64,000 nt of DNA from Pseudosulfitobacter pseudonitzschiae (GTDB taxonomy: Bacteria; Pseudomonadota; Alphaproteobacteria; Rhodobacterales; Rhodobacteraceae), in NCBI RefSeq assembly GCF_900129395.1, contig NZ_FQVP01000010.1, positions 53,946-117,945 of the forward strand. Direction: 5' to 3'. Positions 63,277 to 64,000 of the stretch are shown here, one piece after another. The notes below the pieces were generated by a model, which searched no databases, was not told where the DNA came from, and worked only from the letters and a program-made list of their open reading frames with translations. The first letter of the stretch is position 1, and every line of letters begins with the position of its first letter. The translations under genes were made by a program, and so were the position numbers.

Positions 63277-63900
63277 TCAACTTGCGTCTTTGAATTCGGT
63301 GTATTGGCCGCGCACCTGGACAGTCACGGTTGCGGGCTGGCTGTCCCGATTCCGCCAGAACCATCCGTGTTCGCCGTCAAATGCCGCGATGATCTCGCCC
63401 TCGTCGCCGGTCGAACCGCGGCCCTTTTCATAGGTCACCGACTGACCGCCGCCGTGGCCGTGCATGTCGAAATTCACCCGACCGCCATCGACCAGCATTC
63501 GGTATTCCACTGTCTGGCCCTCTTCCATGACCAGCTTCCACTCGGCGCTGTCGCCGGGTGCCAGCGTAAAGGTGGTTTCGTCGCGCCAGACTTCGGCCTC
63601 CTGTGCATGTGCCGTGCCGACAAAGAGTCCAAAGATATCGTTCATAAGGCTCGACTGCTCTTCGGCTTCGATCTCCAACAGCCTGTCGGCTTCGGCCTCC
63701 TCCGCAAGCTGGGCTTTGATCTCCCCCATCTCGCTCAGCCCGAGAACCCCGCCGATCCCGGTCGGGTCGATGTTGTATTCGGCAGGCAGCACGACGGTCA
63801 CAAGGATCGCAACGGCGCTGGCCGCCGCAATGGCAGTGGAACGGATAAGCTGCGCGGAGCTGGGAAGCTCATCAAGGCTCGGTTTTTTTGCGTTAAACAT
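63277..63900 (-). CDS. Membrane-anchored periplasmic protein of unknown function
   Basis: A 207-residue protein: cytosolic start (MFNAKKPSLDELPSSAQLIR), one helix (AIAAASAVAILVTVVLPAEY), a charged helical stretch (EIKAQLAEEAEADRLLEIEA), then a compact domain with VEYRMLVDGGRVNFDMHGHG and EHGWFWRNRDSQPATVTVQV. The HGHG and terminal beta domain look like a sensor or metal-binding part. I recall it as a 'transmembrane anchor protein' without known role. It follows the partial gene at the window end by 17 bases. Confidence 0.75.
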   Translation of the reverse strand: MFNAKKPSLDELPSSAQLIRSTAIAAASAVAILVTVVLPAEYNIDPTGIGGVLGLSEMGEIKAQLAEEAEADRLLEIEAEEQSSLMNDIFGLFVGTAHAQEAEVWRDETTFTLAPGDSAEWKLVMEEGQTVEYRMLVDGGRVNFDMHGHGGGQSVTYEKGRGSTGDEGEIIAAFDGEHGWFWRNRDSQPATVTVQVRGQYTEFKDAS

Positions 63901-63917
63901 TTTGGTCTCCTAAACTC

Positions 63918-64000
63918 TCAGGTGGCTACGAAGTAGCCGGTGATTTGCAGGCCCATGAGGATGAACCCCATGGACATCATGATTACGTTGGCGGTGTAGG
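63918..64000 (-). CDS. C-terminal end of a membrane protein (cut by window edge)
   Basis: Only the last 26 codons are visible: a hydrophobic helix with several Met (NVIMMSMGFILMGLQITGYF) ending VAT. It is presumably the first gene of a pair with the anchored protein at 63277. The family cannot be told from this piece. Confidence 0.6.
   Translation of the reverse strand, partial: YTANVIMMSMGFILMGLQITGYFVAT

Overview
The window reads as an accessory, probably plasmid-borne or integrative, segment of an alphaproteobacterium of the Rhodobacteraceae/Roseobacter group. This rests on the VirB-type secretion genes, the ccm/SCO/PCuAC gene styles, high GC with GTG and TTG starts, and pervasive ATGA/TGATG overlaps; no rRNA or single-copy marker is present to prove it. 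Almost everything to the right of the secretion genes concerns metals (copper, zinc/cadmium, manganese) and the envelope processes that metals damage.

Layout: (1) 1-5.0 kb, minus strand: left part of a VirB conjugation operon (virB1-virB2-virB3-virB4, a VirB7-like lipoprotein, a second transglycosylase cut by the window edge). (2) 5.0-6.9 kb: AT-richer stretch with orphan genes and a decayed L,D-transpeptidase. (3) 7.0-10.4 kb: two CDF-type exporters, a transglutaminase-like protein, a SpoIIAA-like protein and a ZntR/CadR-like MerR regulator. (4) 10.4-17.5 kb: a dead copy of a SCO gene with its promoter, a ScsB/DsbD reductase, and on the other strand ccmF-ccmG-ccmH-ccmI. (5) 17.8-28.4 kb: one 13-gene plus-strand directon: SCO, dsbB, dsbA-like, PCuAC, SCO, M23 peptidase, DUF411, ZIP transporter, lspA, lnt, a small membrane protein, a penicillin-acylase-like hydrolase and a CtaG-type oxidase assembly factor. 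(6) 28.7-33.5 kb: mntR diverging from a di-haem peroxidase-like gene and a PhnDCE-type ABC transporter, with a perfect inverted repeat between them. (7) 33.5-40.4 kb: four intact L,D-transpeptidases, a ZntA-type ATPase, a DsbA-like protein, a lipoprotein and a truncated DUF411 gene. (8) 40.4-42.0 kb: IS3-type remnant joined to the 3' end of a cusA gene. (9) 42.0-50.1 kb, minus: BNR protein, cytochrome c, an ABC exporter membrane domain without ATPase, cupredoxins (one fused to CusF), multicopper oxidase, TolC and small exported proteins. (10) 50.2-56.5 kb: copZ-like, copA, cueR, DUF305, glutaredoxin-MauE fusion, permease. (11) 56.5-64 kb, minus: ccdA, SCO, TlpA, DsbE/CcmG-like, cytochrome c, DUF411, multicopper oxidase and small Cys/Met-rich proteins.

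Two things tie this together. First, at least ten promoter-like elements share one design: a TTGAAC/TTGACC -35, a 17-bp dyad of the CTACAGT or CTTCCAGT type, and a -10 exactly 19 bp after the -35, as in promoters driven by MerR-family metal sensors. They precede exporters and also ccmF, the SCO-dsb-lspA-lnt directon and three L,D-transpeptidases (one decayed). Second, those non-transport genes are extra copies of envelope steps reported to be copper-sensitive: cytochrome c haem ligation, thiol redox control, oxidase copper loading, lipoprotein maturation and L,D-cross-linking. My inference is that the island detoxifies metal and also supplies metal-inducible replacements for the damaged machinery.

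In stretches not covered by features (28.44-28.68 kb, 50.08-50.25 kb, 17.51-17.75 kb, 6.89-7.07 kb) I see nothing I can name. Starts were chosen by Shine-Dalgarno spacing, overlap and family N-termini, and are uncertain where stated.
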